Assembly: GCF_016772475.1 (NCBI RefSeq) | Contig: NZ_CP068595.1 | Location: forward strand, 6,076,001-6,140,000 | Reading direction: 5' to 3' | Length of the DNA stretch: 64,000 nucleotides | From: Paenibacillus sonchi | GTDB taxonomy: Bacteria > Bacillota > Bacilli > Paenibacillales > Paenibacillaceae | Shown here: positions 1 to 9,451 of the stretch, one piece after another | How the letters are laid out: each line of letters starts with the position of its first letter | Numbering within the stretch: position 1 is the first letter of the stretch | Position numbers and translations under genes: made by a program | The notes under the pieces: model-generated | Database searches by the model: none | What the model saw: only the letters and a program-made list of their open reading frames with translations | What the model was told of the DNA's origin: nothing

Positions 1-28
1 TCATTTCGTCAATGGATGGATATAGCAC
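1..28 (-). CDS. rpoZ: RNA polymerase omega subunit (5' end only)
   Basis: The first nine codons lie at the left edge, read leftwards from a GTG start, and encode MLYPSIDEM. This closely matches the start of Bacillus RpoZ (MLDPSID...). An AGAGGTG ribosome-binding site sits about 8 bases upstream of the GTG. The small omega subunit stabilises core RNA polymerase. The position directly downstream of gmk is the conserved Firmicute order (gmk-rpoZ), which supports the call although only 28 bases are visible. Confidence 0.75.
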
Positions 29-83
29 GTAAGACACCTCTTTATCTTTTACTGGAATATGAGCTTAAGTTCTGTTGAGCCTG

Positions 84-652
84 TCATCTCACCTTACAAT
101 GTTCGGCGATAATGATGCTTTCTATTCGCTTGCAGGCCAGATCTATCTCATCGTTCACTACTGCATAATCGTAATGCCGGATCAGGCTGATCTCATCCTC
201 CGCCACGGACATGCGGTGGCTGATGACATCAGGATGCTCTGTTCCGCGCCCGCGGATTCGGTCCTTCAACTCGTCCATAGACGGGGGAAGAAGGAATACA
301 AAGATGCCTTCAGGGAATTTCTCCTTGACCTTGAGTGCTCCCTGAACCTCGATTTCCAGAATAATATCTCTTCCGCTGTCGAGAGTTCTCTCCACAAAGT
401 CACGCGGAGTACCGTAATAATTGCCTACGTACTCCGCATATTCAAGCAGCTGGTCGGCTTCGATCATGGCCGCAAACTGCTCTCTGGTCTTAAAAAATAG
501 TTGACTCCGTTCTCCTCGCCTTCACGCGGCAAGCGTGTAGTCGCTGAAACAGAATAGACAAGCTCGGGCATCTTCGGCCGCAGTGCGGTGCATACGGTTC
601 CTTTACCAACACCGGAAGGGCCGGATAATATGATCAGCAATCCTCTAGACAT
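84..652 (-). CDS. gmk: Guanylate kinase, frameshifted in this sequence
   Basis: Phosphorylates GMP to GDP with ATP in the cytoplasm; normally essential. The N-terminal part carries the P-loop [10 protein letters not shown] at about residues 9-18 and a TTRxPREGE GMP-binding segment. The rest ([18 protein letters not shown]) is in another frame. The break is a run of six A on the plus strand near 491-496 where seven would restore [10 protein letters not shown]. Corrected length is about 189 aa, slightly shorter than the roughly 204 aa B. subtilis enzyme because the C-terminus ends at EHCKVR. The ATG at 652 is chosen over an in-frame ATG 12 bases upstream because GGAGTG precedes it at good spacing. 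It lies between remA and rpoZ. A sequencing error is more likely than real loss. Confidence 0.93.
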
Positions 653-670
653 AGTACACTCCATTTGTTG

Positions 671-931
671 TTATTCGTCGTTATCGTCATCTTTGCTGGA
701 CAGGCGGTGCGCCACAGTCTCCGGCTGCACGGCCGAAAGAATGACATGATCGCTGTCCGTAATGATGACGGCCCGCGTCCGGCGGCCGTAAGTTGCATCG
801 ATCAGCATATGCCGGTCTCTCGCCTCTTGGATAATACGTTTGATTGGTGCTGATTCCGGGCTGACAATGGAAATAATACGGTTGGCCGATACAATATTCC
901 CAAAGCCGATGTTGATTAATTTAATTGCCAT
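671..931 (-). CDS. remA: Extracellular matrix regulator RemA (DUF370)
   Basis: An 86-residue protein starting [12 protein letters not shown], the hallmark start of the RemA/YlzA (DUF370) family. RemA is a small DNA-binding protein that activates biofilm matrix and osmoprotection genes in B. subtilis, acting as a ring-shaped oligomer. Length and the central [12 protein letters not shown] segment fit the family. It lies between yicC and gmk, the same order as ylzA in B. subtilis, with only 18 bases to the gmk start, so co-transcription is likely. The acidic tail (KDDDNDE) is poorly conserved in the family. Confidence 0.95.
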   Translation of the reverse strand: MAIKLINIGFGNIVSANRIISIVSPESAPIKRIIQEARDRHMLIDATYGRRTRAVIITDSDHVILSAVQPETVAHRLSSKDDDNDE

Positions 932-981
932 GTTCCGGTTGTTCCCCCATAGGTTACATCTTCGCTTACTTCAGGCAGCTG

Positions 982-1887
982 TCATTCCAGGTTCGCTGCT
1001 TGCTCACGTATCTTCTCCAGCTCGGCCTTCATATCCAGCGTCAGGTTCACCAGAGTGAGATGATTGCATTTGGACCCTATAGTATTTGTCTCCCTGTTCA
1101 TCTCCTGAACGAGAAAATCCAGCTTGCGTCCTGCAGCCTCACTGCTTGTCAGCACAGCCTTGCATTGTTCAAAATGACTGTACAACCGGGTAAGCTCTTC
1201 ATCAATATTACAGCGGTCGGCAAAAATAGCCATTTCCATTCCGAATTTATGCTCTTCAAAAGGGAACGTACCGTCATTCAGCAAGGTCAGCCGCTGCCGC
1301 AGTTTCTCGCGGTACTCGCTCACCACAACAGGAGCCAGTCCAGCCATTTCAGCATGGAGCTCCTCCAAATGATTCAGTCTCCCCAGCAGGTCAGCGGCTA
1401 GAAATCCGCCTTCACGGGCGCGCATGTCCATCAGCGCTTCCAGACTCTGGTTCAGCCCAAGTTCAAGGGTATCCTTGAGGTCCTGGGATGAGGCTAATGC
1501 ATGTACATCCTCCTTGAGTTCCATTACACCCGGCAGAGCGAGGATGTCGCGAAGCTGGAGCTCACCGGAGATTCCAAATTCTTCCTTCAGCTGCTGTGCC
1601 GACTTCAAATAAGAACGTACCGCCGAACGGTTCAGCACCTGTGTGGAATCGGCCTCATCGGCATGCTCCCTGTTAATGATGACATCAACCCGTCCCCGTT
1701 TGATATGAGCTTGAACCTGTCTTCGCAGCATATCCTCATAAACTGTCCAATCCCGGGGCATCCGCAGCACAACTTCGCAGTAACGGTTATTCACCGATTT
1801 GACTTCGAACATTATCTTGTAACCGCCGAATTGCAGGGATGATTGACCGTATCCGGTCATGCTAAATGACAACGGAATCACATCCAT
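982..1887 (-). CDS. YicC/YloC family endoribonuclease
   Basis: A 301-residue protein of the YicC family (YloC in B. subtilis); E. coli YicC is an endoribonuclease acting on small RNAs. The N-terminal signature MTGYGQ followed by FEVKSVNNRYCEV and MPRDW is typical, as is the C-terminal DFLVQEMNRETNTIGSKCN segment with conserved acidic and Cys residues. The ATG at 1887 gives MDVIPLSFSMTGYG; a longer in-frame extension has no family similarity and would run into the neighbouring methyltransferase gene. No strong ribosome-binding site is visible, so the start is uncertain by a few codons. It lies upstream of remA and probably in one transcript with it. Confidence 0.9.
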   Translation of the reverse strand: MDVIPLSFSMTGYGQSSLQFGGYKIMFEVKSVNNRYCEVVLRMPRDWTVYEDMLRRQVQAHIKRGRVDVIINREHADEADSTQVLNRSAVRSYLKSAQQLKEEFGISGELQLRDILALPGVMELKEDVHALASSQDLKDTLELGLNQSLEALMDMRAREGGFLAADLLGRLNHLEELHAEMAGLAPVVVSEYREKLRQRLTLLNDGTFPFEEHKFGMEMAIFADRCNIDEELTRLYSHFEQCKAVLTSSEAAGRKLDFLVQEMNRETNTIGSKCNHLTLVNLTLDMKAELEKIREQAANLE

Positions 1888-1910
1888 TACACTATTGTAA
1901 TTGATTATTA

Positions 1911-3783
1911 CTAGCGAAACAAGGGGGACAATTTGCGCCCTTGTTTTGCCCACACGTACTCCAGAAGCTGCACACTCATATCATAGAACATGAATGGCGT
2001 CATCAGGTAAATGCCGTTAAAATGCGCAGTGGCCGCGTCCAGCAGCTCTTTGGCAATCCGCACTCCCTCTGCGCGTCCTGCTTCGCCTTCCAGTCCCTGC
2101 ATACGGCTGCGAACCTCCGGGGATAGCTGAATGCCGGGCACCTCATTGTGCAGATACTCGGCATTGCGCCCGCTGGCGAGCGGCATGATGCCGATAAATA
2201 TAGGAATCCCCAGATGCTCCGTTGCCTTCGCAATCCGGGCAATCAGCTCAGGATCATATACGGGCTGGGTCATAATATAGTCTGCACCGGAAGCGATTTT
2301 TTCTCCAGACGTTCAACTGCCTTGTCCAAATGCTTGACGTTAGGATTAAATGCAGCCCCGATCACAAAATTGGCGTTCTGCTTCAGCGGCTTGCCGGAAA
2401 AAGCGATGCCGTCATTGAGCTGCTTGATCATCCGTATAATTTCAAATGAGGTCAGATCATAAATAGAGCTTGAGCCCGGCAAATCCCCGAAACGGGCAGG
2501 GTCGCCTGTGACTGCCAGCACATGATCAATGCCCAGCGCATCGAAGCCCATAAGATGGGATTGGGTTCCGATCAGATTGCGGTCCCGGCAGGCAATGTGG
2601 ACCAGGGGCCGCAGCCCTGTGCGGGCCTGCACCAGATGTCCCAGCGCCATGTTGCTCATCCGGGTCACAGCCAGCGAATTGTCCGCCAGGGTCAGCGCAT
2701 CTGCACCTGCCTTGCGCAGCGCTTCCGCCCCCCGCATGAACTTCGCAATATCCAGATCACGCGGCGGATCAAGCTCCACGATCACCGTATGGCGCTCCTT
2801 GACCAGATCAACCAGTGTCGGCTCTCTGCCGTCACGTTCCTCATCCTCTGCCAGATGCTCCTGGACGATCAGGCGTTCGGGATCTCTCTGCCCCGTTGGT
2901 TCCGGCAGGGGCTGCGGAGTATAGCCGCGCAGCGCAGCAGAGATTTCGGCAATATGCTGTGGCGTTGTGCCGCAGCAGCCGCCGATAATCCGGGCTCCCA
3001 TATCCGCAAAAACCGGAGCCATCTGGCCGAAATACTCCGGCGATGCGCCATAGCGGTACTGTCCGTCCACATAATCGGCGATACCGGCATTGGGATATAT
3101 GGAAGCGGGGAGCTTGAGGTTCCCCTGCAGCGATTTTAGCGCCCGCTTAATGCCGTTAGGACCGGTCCGGCAGTTGAAGCCGATAACATCCGCCCCGTCC
3201 TGCTCCAAAATATGAAAAGCCTCCGGCAGCGTTAATCCGTCGAGGGTACGCGCAGTCTCATCCACAGCAAGCTGGCAGATCACCGGCAGGTCGCTGAGCT
3301 TGCGCACGGATCTCAGCGCCAAATGCAGCTCCTCCACATCATAGAAGGTTTCCAGCAGGATGCCGTCAGGCTGCTCTTCCAGCAGCGCCGAAAATTGCTC
3401 GGTATAAAACCGCTTCAGCTCTGTGCCGGACAGATTTGCCCGTTTGCCGGCGCGGATCGAGCCTACCGCACCGACAACATAACCCGATTCACCGGCGGCA
3501 CGCCGCGCAATCCGCACACCAGCGCGGTTGATATCACCGACCTTGGCCTCCAGCCCGAATTTCGACAGCTTGTCATAATTGGCTGAGTAAGTGTTGCTCT
3601 CCAGCAGCACCGCTCCCGCTCCAATATAACTGCGGTGCACATCCTCAATCACCTCCGGAGAGGTCAAATTCAATTCTTCATAGGAGATGCCGACCGGGAA
3701 GCCTTTTTGATATAAAAAGTTCCCATCGCCCCGTCTCCGACCAATACGTTATTCTTCCATGCAGAGCGCAAATCCGGCTTCAC
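1911..3783 (-). CDS. yitJ: Homocysteine S-methyltransferase / methylenetetrahydrofolate reductase (YitJ type), two frameshifts
   Basis: Predicted to transfer a methyl group to homocysteine (N-terminal half) and to reduce 5,10-methylene-THF (C-terminal half), feeding methionine synthesis. The first domain has GDGAMGT and the zinc-ligand cysteines in GFNCRTGPN and GGCCGTTPQH; the second has VELDPPRDLD, GADALTLADNS and TGDPARFGD. Corrected length is about 624 aa, close to B. subtilis YitJ. Two breaks are visible: a T run near 3710 (five T on the coding strand, six expected to give GTFLYQKGFP) and an A run near 2297-2302 (six, seven expected to give EKKIASGADYIMTQP). The GTG start at 3783 follows GGGGAGG at 8 bases. 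No S-box riboswitch is present upstream, unlike B. subtilis yitJ. Confidence 0.9.
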
Positions 3784-3951
3784 CGCAAGAACCTCCCCTA
3801 ATCAGTCCATAGTTTCATACTAATGTAACATAAATCGGGATGGATGATAAGCTTTCGTGAACAAAAGCAGAGCCAGGGCGCAACTGCAATTGCATGGCTG
3901 CGGGGAAAATGATTCATACTAGCAGAAAATGTCGATAAGGGGCCAGATTCC

Positions 3952-4209
3952 ATGAAGAAAACAAACCGGAAGCTGCTGTTGAAAAAATATACGGTAATTG
4001 TGCTGCTGTCCGTACTCTCCCTGTTTTATTTATATTTCGGTGATTGGCTCTTTGGCTATGGGCTGGAAAATATCAGGTACATTGCAAACTACTTATTATA
4101 CTCTGCTTCGGAAAAGCTGGTTGCACTGCTTATGCTGCTGAGTCTCATTATCCCGGATGCCGTGTACTTCATCCGCGGCACTCAGCCCGGCCGGGAAGCC
4201 GAGAAATAG
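3952..4209 (+). CDS. Small two-helix membrane protein, unknown function
   Basis: An 85-residue protein with a basic N-terminus (MKKTNRKLLLKKY) and two predicted membrane helices, about residues 13-30 and 50-72, ending in a short charged tail. AAGGGG lies 9 bases before the ATG. I do not recognise a family. It is read towards gerAB and its last 28 bases overlap the 3' end of gerAB on the other strand, an unusual convergent overlap. The positive-inside N-terminus suggests a real inner-membrane protein rather than a chance ORF. Confidence 0.55.
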   Translation: MKKTNRKLLLKKYTVIVLLSVLSLFYLYFGDWLFGYGLENIRYIANYLLYSASEKLVALLMLLSLIIPDAVYFIRGTQPGREAEK

Positions 4210-5282
4210 CTTTTCACTACCGAGACGAGGATCAGAACAGCCGGTATCGCAATTATGAGAAACGGATACACGGTATACAGCAGTCTCCCTCCCTCATCCA
4301 GATGCTCAGTAAAGCTGCGGGCATCCAGCATAGAGGTAAACAAAATAATCAGGGTGCAGGGATAGAGCATTCTGCGGTAAGGGACGCCGAAGAGGTCAGA
4401 TATCCCGATCAGAGCCGCAGCGAAAAACACAGAAATTTTAAAAAACACGCCGATGATCAGCACCATAACCACAAAAATATCCACACGCTGGATAAAGTCC
4501 GAAATTGATATTTTGCTGATCGTAGGCATCAGCGGCAGAGGGGAGCGCTCCACAATATCCGCCCCAAGCACAGAGATGTTCAGAGCCATCGTAAAGCTCA
4601 GCATCAGTGCGGAAACCAGCATCGCTCCGGCGATGACCCAGGGGCCTTTTTTTACATTAGAGAGAAAAGGCATGAGCATGGTAAAAGCGATCATTTCGCC
4701 AAAGGGGAACATATAGTTCTGATGCAGTACTGAACGGATTACAGGTTCTGCCCCATCCTCCAGCACCGGCAGAAGCCGGTTCAAATTAATAGATCCCGAG
4801 AACATCAGCATAAGGGTGCTGAATATGCCGATCAGCAGGACCAGGAGCAGAAAAACCAGGGATGTCCGGGTCAGCACTTCAAACCCTTTATGCAGAACGT
4901 AGGCGCTTGAAAGAATCATCAGCATGCTGAGAATGAACAACGGGGTGTTATGCATGGTAGCCATGGCAAGCATTGTACTGCCGTCACGCAAATCCCGGGC
5001 GGCCAGATTGATATAAAAAATAACATATATCAACGCTACGGGGGTCCCGATATATTTGCCCAGCAGCTTCCGGGTATAGGCTGTAAAAGACAGCCCGGGG
5101 TACTTTCTGTACAAATAAGCGTATCCTGCGAACAAGCCAATACCTCCCGCACAGCCGATAAGAATAGTGAGCCATGCATCCCTGCCGGCTGCCATGCCCA
5201 GATTAACAACCAGCGCCGTTCCCAGTTCAAACAGCAGGGTAATGCTGAAAAACTGGATCATCCCGATTTTAACTGTTCCCAT
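4182..5282 (-). CDS. gerAB: Spore germinant receptor subunit B (GerAB family)
   Basis: A 366-residue polytopic membrane protein of the GerAB/APC-like spore germination family, the likely germinant-binding subunit in the spore inner membrane. About ten hydrophobic segments are spread along its length, with family-typical motifs in helix 1 (IGMIQFFSITLLFELGTAL) and HNTPLF near residue 118. GGAGGTG lies just before the ATG. It is the third gene of a gerAA-gerAC-gerAB operon, 20 bases after gerAC. The order A-C-B is that of B. subtilis gerK rather than gerA. Like other germinant receptors it is probably expressed in the forespore under sigma G, but I could not identify a convincing sigma G promoter. 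Confidence 0.92.
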   Translation of the reverse strand: MGTVKIGMIQFFSITLLFELGTALVVNLGMAAGRDAWLTILIGCAGGIGLFAGYAYLYRKYPGLSFTAYTRKLLGKYIGTPVALIYVIFYINLAARDLRDGSTMLAMATMHNTPLFILSMLMILSSAYVLHKGFEVLTRTSLVFLLLVLLIGIFSTLMLMFSGSINLNRLLPVLEDGAEPVIRSVLHQNYMFPFGEMIAFTMLMPFLSNVKKGPWVIAGAMLVSALMLSFTMALNISVLGADIVERSPLPLMPTISKISISDFIQRVDIFVVMVLIIGVFFKISVFFAAALIGISDLFGVPYRRMLYPCTLIILFTSMLDARSFTEHLDEGGRLLYTVYPFLIIAIPAVLILVSVVKSYFSASRPG

Positions 5283-5302
5283 TTCCTCACACCTCCGTCT
5301 GG

Positions 5303-6508
5303 TTAATACACCTGGAAGGAATTCCCCCGCATATCCGTATGTCTGATTACGGTGTCCGCATCAATTTTGATCTCGCAGGCCGCAAAAATATCCTCCCAAT
5401 GATCCTTGATCTTCTTCCAGCCGTGAGGATTTTCCCGTTCAACGGCCTCTCCGAAGCCGATATAATCACTTTCCAGCTTCCGGGCAGCGGCAACCGCCCC
5501 TTCGATTTGGCTGCGGGCCTCCTTCGTCAACTGCCCCGACAGCTTCTCCAGGACTTCGGGCGAGGTAAGATCAAGTGAATTGGGGGATTCCTTGAGCGCC
5601 GCCTGTTGGGTGATTTTAATGATGATCACAGGATGTTCAGGGTCCTTGGCCTCTGCCTCCACCGATACTTGGGATTGATACACATTGAAAGCCAAATAGC
5701 CGTTGTCATTTTTAATGACCACGGGAAACTCTTTAAGTTTGTTAAGCAGAAGAACCGTACCGAACGCGGTTTTTCCTTCAACCCAGCCTTTGAGCTTATC
5801 ATCCTTGAACACAGCCAATCTGGAAATTCTCAGTATCGTATCCGGAGTGATGGTTTTTAAGTTGTCATTCGAATTCGCGCGGTCTCTGTTTCCGGTCGTG
5901 AAAACACCATTAATAACCGGCCCCCCTCCCCTGACCTGGATGCCTCTGATTACATCATCCACCTCCATTTTGTAATTGTAGCCGAACTGCTTCGAGGTAG
6001 TGTCCAGCTTCTCAACCAGATCGTTGGCAGGAATCTTGCTGAACACAGTCATGGTCGACAACACTTCGCTGGCCGGCTGATCCTTGGAGATAAACACCAG
6101 ACTGGTCAGCCGCATGTCGCTTTCCCTTTCCAGAACATCCAGCATATCTTTGATACCCTCACGGGCGAATTTCTCGGAAATGACCAGCACCCTGATATGC
6201 CCGAGTGACAAAAAGCGTGCAGTTTGCCGCGAAGCATTCGCCAGCGCTTCAAACATCGTCCGTCCGCTTCCGGAATATAATGCCACCGGTGAGTTGCTTC
6301 TGGTCTGTTCCCCGGAGATTTCCTCCGCAACGATTACCTGAAAGGAAAGGACATATTTCTGATCCTCCGACGGCCCCCTGTCAATCGCAACTCCGGAAAC
6401 GATTGCCCGCCGGTTGAGTTCAACACTATCCCAGCAGCCGGTTAGAACGAGGGGCAGCAGCATTTGCATAGCGATCAAGAGGGAGAATCCCAGTCTTCTA
6501 TGGTTCAT
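5303..6508 (-). CDS. gerAC: Spore germinant receptor lipoprotein subunit C (Ger(x)C family)
   Basis: A 401-residue lipoprotein. The N-terminus has a basic start, a hydrophobic stretch and the lipobox LTGC with the lipidated Cys at residue 25, followed by the family signature CWDSVELNRRAIVSGVAIDR. The remainder contains typical Ger(x)C segments (SLGHIRVLVISEKFAREG and QFGYNYKMEVDD). It anchors to the outer face of the spore inner membrane and works with the A and B subunits. Its ATG overlaps the end of gerAA by 11 bases, indicating translational coupling; GGAG lies 9 bases upstream. Confidence 0.93.
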   Translation of the reverse strand: MNHRRLGFSLLIAMQMLLPLVLTGCWDSVELNRRAIVSGVAIDRGPSEDQKYVLSFQVIVAEEISGEQTRSNSPVALYSGSGRTMFEALANASRQTARFLSLGHIRVLVISEKFAREGIKDMLDVLERESDMRLTSLVFISKDQPASEVLSTMTVFSKIPANDLVEKLDTTSKQFGYNYKMEVDDVIRGIQVRGGGPVINGVFTTGNRDRANSNDNLKTITPDTILRISRLAVFKDDKLKGWVEGKTAFGTVLLLNKLKEFPVVIKNDNGYLAFNVYQSQVSVEAEAKDPEHPVIIIKITQQAALKESPNSLDLTSPEVLEKLSGQLTKEARSQIEGAVAAARKLESDYIGFGEAVERENPHGWKKIKDHWEDIFAACEIKIDADTVIRHTDMRGNSFQVY

Positions 6509-8165
6509 CGGGCCGGTCTCCTTCCGCGGCTTCAGGAGGGTTGTCCGCCTTGCCTATCCATGGGGCCAGCAGTTCCTCATTCCCTGTAGTCAAACGCATG
6601 AACTCCGGCTGCTCGGCACGCATTTGCTGCGGGGATTTGCGGGGAGTCATCAGCCAGAGCGGCAGCCGCAGAATGGTATCCTTCTGACCTTTAACAGACA
6701 GCGGCACAAAGGGCGACAAATAAGGGACGCCGAAGGAACGCAGGCTGTTCATATGTGCCACCATGACAATCAGTCCCAGAATGACCCCATAGAAACCGAA
6801 CATCCCTGCGAGCAGAAGAAAAGCAAAGCGGATAAGTCTGCCCGCAATCGACATGTTATAGGCTGGAATGGCAAAGCTGGCAATCCCGGTCAATGCGACG
6901 ACAATCACCATTATCGGTGTGATAATGCCAGCCTCAACTACGGCAGAACCCAGAATAAGCGCTCCGACAACCGACACCGTCTGTCCGATGACACGCGGCA
7001 TCCGCACACCGGCTTCACGGAGGATCTCAAACGCACCCTCCATCAGCAGCGCCTCGACCAAAGCCGGGAACGGCACATTCTCCCGCTGGGCCAGCAAATT
7101 AATCAGCAGTGTGGTCGGGATCATTTCATAATGGTAGGTGGTTAGTGCGATATACACGGAAGGACCCAAAATCAGAACGATAAAACTCATATACCTGACA
7201 ATCCGCATCAGAATGGCAATATCAAATCTCTGCGAATAATCCTCTGCCGATTGGAAAAATTGCGTAAACACTGCCGGCAGAATCAGGACAAAGGGTGTGC
7301 CGTCGACAATAATCACTACCCGCCCCTCCAGCAAATTGCCGGCAGCCACATCGGGACGCTCTGTATTATAAATCGTGGGGAACGGCGTAAAGGTCTTATC
7401 CTGAATCAGCTCTTCGATATACCCGGATTCCAGCACTTCATTCATAGCAATCTTGCCCAGCCGTTCCCGCACCTCACTGATCAGATCTTCTCCCGCAATA
7501 TCCTTCACATACATCAGCGCCACAAGGGTCTGGGTTTCACTTCCGATCTTCATGTACTCCAGACGCAGCTTGGGAGACTTGATTCTCCGGCGGATAAGGG
7601 AAATGTTAGTGGCCACCGACTCGACAAAACCATCCTTCGGACCCCGGACAACCAGCTGGGAGGAAGGCTCGCTGACTGAACGCCACTCCCCTCCTCTTGT
7701 AGCACAAAGAATAGAAGCCGCATAGCCGTCAAGCAGAATGGCGGTGTCCCCTGATAGAACCGCAAGCATCATCTCTTTCCATTCTTCCTTGATTTCCGCC
7801 TCCCCAATTTCCAGAGCCCGGCTCAGGATCATGGCCGGGAGCCGGCCTCCATCGTCGCTTCCCTCCCCGTTATCTACGAACAGACTTTCCGTGTTGCCAA
7901 GGAGAGAGCCGATTACAAATTGATTTACGGCGGTGGTGTCGGCCAGCCCGCTCAGGTGGACGGCTGCGGCCTGGATTCGGAGAGGACCGCCCAGTTGGAT
8001 CTGGCGTATGATGAGGTCAGGGCTGTTCCCAAGCTCGGATTGAATATTCGCCAGGCTCTCAGACAGTTCTAAAGAGAGCCCTGTCAGCCTACCGGTCTGC
8101 GATGAACCCTTTTGATCCGTATGTGCCGCCTTATCTCTGCGCTTCAATTGACCCTTCGTGTCCAT
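6498..8165 (-). CDS. gerAA: Spore germinant receptor subunit A (GerAA family)
   Basis: A 555-residue protein with a long hydrophilic N-terminal half and about five membrane helices in the second half, the usual GerAA layout. Motifs include LLEGRVVIIVDGTPFVLILP near residue 280 and FPALVEALLMEGAFEILREAG near residue 360, both strongly conserved in the family. A TAGGAGG site precedes the ATG. It is the first gene of the receptor operon. The N-terminus is rich in charged residues and the C-terminal tail is acidic. Ion-channel activity has been proposed for this subunit in related receptors. Confidence 0.93.
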   Translation of the reverse strand: MDTKGQLKRRDKAAHTDQKGSSQTGRLTGLSLELSESLANIQSELGNSPDLIIRQIQLGGPLRIQAAAVHLSGLADTTAVNQFVIGSLLGNTESLFVDNGEGSDDGGRLPAMILSRALEIGEAEIKEEWKEMMLAVLSGDTAILLDGYAASILCATRGGEWRSVSEPSSQLVVRGPKDGFVESVATNISLIRRRIKSPKLRLEYMKIGSETQTLVALMYVKDIAGEDLISEVRERLGKIAMNEVLESGYIEELIQDKTFTPFPTIYNTERPDVAAGNLLEGRVVIIVDGTPFVLILPAVFTQFFQSAEDYSQRFDIAILMRIVRYMSFIVLILGPSVYIALTTYHYEMIPTTLLINLLAQRENVPFPALVEALLMEGAFEILREAGVRMPRVIGQTVSVVGALILGSAVVEAGIITPIMVIVVALTGIASFAIPAYNMSIAGRLIRFAFLLLAGMFGFYGVILGLIVMVAHMNSLRSFGVPYLSPFVPLSVKGQKDTILRLPLWLMTPRKSPQQMRAEQPEFMRLTTGNEELLAPWIGKADNPPEAAEGDRPDEP

Positions 8166-8261
8166 CTCAGGCCTCCTATCGAGTACTGGTTGGTATTATT
8201 TGCATTCAACCCTGCCATTATTCGGCTGCCCAGCCATATTGAAGACCGCAGGGCACCTACG

Positions 8262-8299
8262 CAAAAAACAGCAAATCCCCGTAAACGGAGACTTGCTGT
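8262..8299 (-). terminator. Rho-independent terminator
   Basis: An inverted repeat of about 15 bp with two mismatches (ACAGCAA ... TTGCTGT around a CCGTAAACGG core). On the minus strand it is followed by a T tract (TTTTTT). It lies downstream of the broken chemotaxis-receptor fragment and upstream of gerAA, so it isolates the germination operon from upstream transcription. Confidence 0.75.
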
Positions 8300-8340
8300 C
8301 AGTCAGGTTATGATCATAGCTTGTTTGAAATCAGCTAATT

Positions 8341-9374
8341 TTAAACTTTCCAGCCAGCGGTCACACCGCTCATAGCCAGCTCAATCTGTTCGAAGGCTTT
8401 TCCGGCCTCCGTGACGGAACGGATTCCCAGAAGGACCTCTTCTTCCCCTTTTAATACATTATTCACGCTAATTTCGCTCTCCAGCTGGATATTCTTAATG
8501 ACCTCCGAAATCTGCTTTCCGGACATGGCGGTTTGGTCCGCAAGCTTTTTGACCTCGGAGGCAACAACGGGAAACCCTCTGCCGGTTTCTCCTGCACGCG
8601 CCGCTTCAATGGAGGCATTCAAAGACAACAGGTTCGTCTGGCCTGCAATTTCATTAATAAAGTTAATAATCGTACTGATTTCCTTTGATTTTTCCCCCAG
8701 GGATTTAACGGATTCCGCAACCTCATTGGAGTTCGCTTGAAAGATGACATCTGGCTGATTGCCGACCTGACGGCATCAGATCCCTGAACAACAATCTGCG
8801 AAGCATTTATGGCGGACTGATTTACACTGTAGGCGCTCTGTTCGATAAAGCTTGCCTGTTCTTCCATCCGGTGTACCATCTTCATGCTGCCGCTTATGCT
8901 TTCTACTTGTTGTTCCGTTCCTTGGGCCAGATCTTCTGTAATGTGGGCAATATGCTCAGTGGCCTGGCTTGTCTGTTCAGTACCTGCTGTCAGTTCCTCG
9001 GCTGAGGCTGAGACTGCGACCTGTTCGGCATGGGTGCCGATTTCCTGAATTAAATGCCGCAGATTGCCTGCTATCTGATTAAAAGCACCCGCCAGATCGC
9101 CAAGCTCATCCTTGTTTTTGATCTGAATTTCGTTAACTGTCAAATCTCCGTCGGCAATCTTGGCAGCGGCTGCCCGGAGCAGCTTAATAGGATTGGAGAT
9201 CTGCCCGCTGATCAGAATTGCCAGCAATGCTGCTGCTATCGAAGATATAACGCCAATACCAATGATGGTGGTCTTCACATTTTCTGCCTGCTGCTGTGCT
9301 ATGGCAATCTGGTCATCAGCTTCCGACTGTTCTGTGGCAACGAGGTTGCGTGCTACTTCAATAAACGCAAAACG
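8341..9374 (-). pseudogene. Methyl-accepting chemotaxis protein fragment, truncated at both ends and frameshifted
   Basis: Recognisable parts are the last transmembrane helix (TTIIGIGVISSIAAALLAI), a HAMP domain (ISNPIKLLRAAAAKIADGDL) and part of the signalling domain including the conserved hairpin region [16 protein letters not shown]. Missing are the first membrane helix, the whole sensor domain and the last part of the signalling helix, which ends abruptly at [11 protein letters not shown] frameshift near 8740 (three T where four would keep the frame) separates the two halves. The open frame can be extended upstream only by reading into the dapF terminator hairpin, where a GTG at 9404 would be the start; there is no ribosome-binding site. 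I infer a deletion remnant, not a functional receptor. Confidence 0.85.
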
Positions 9375-9421
9375 AAAAGAGCTGTTTCCAAGTGAAGCTT
9401 TCACCTGAAAACAGCTCTTTT
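9375..9421 (-). terminator. Rho-independent terminator of dapF
   Basis: An imperfect inverted repeat of about 23 bp: arms begin AAAAGAGCTGTTT and end AAACAGCTCTTTT. On the minus strand it lies just after the dapF stop. Its distal arm abuts directly the first codons homologous to a chemotaxis receptor, so it appears to mark the edge of a deletion. Confidence 0.8.
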
Positions 9422-9451
9422 ATTAAGAATCCCAGTCTAAAGGGAGACTGA

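Noticed and set aside
484..500. Programmed frameshifting in gmk
   Set aside because: The same one-base change recurs in unrelated genes across the window in A, T, G and C runs, so a common technical cause is simpler.
3784..3951. SAM (S-box) riboswitch upstream of yitJ
   Set aside because: None of the conserved S-box stems or the GGACTGGCCC-type core is present, although B. subtilis yitJ has one.
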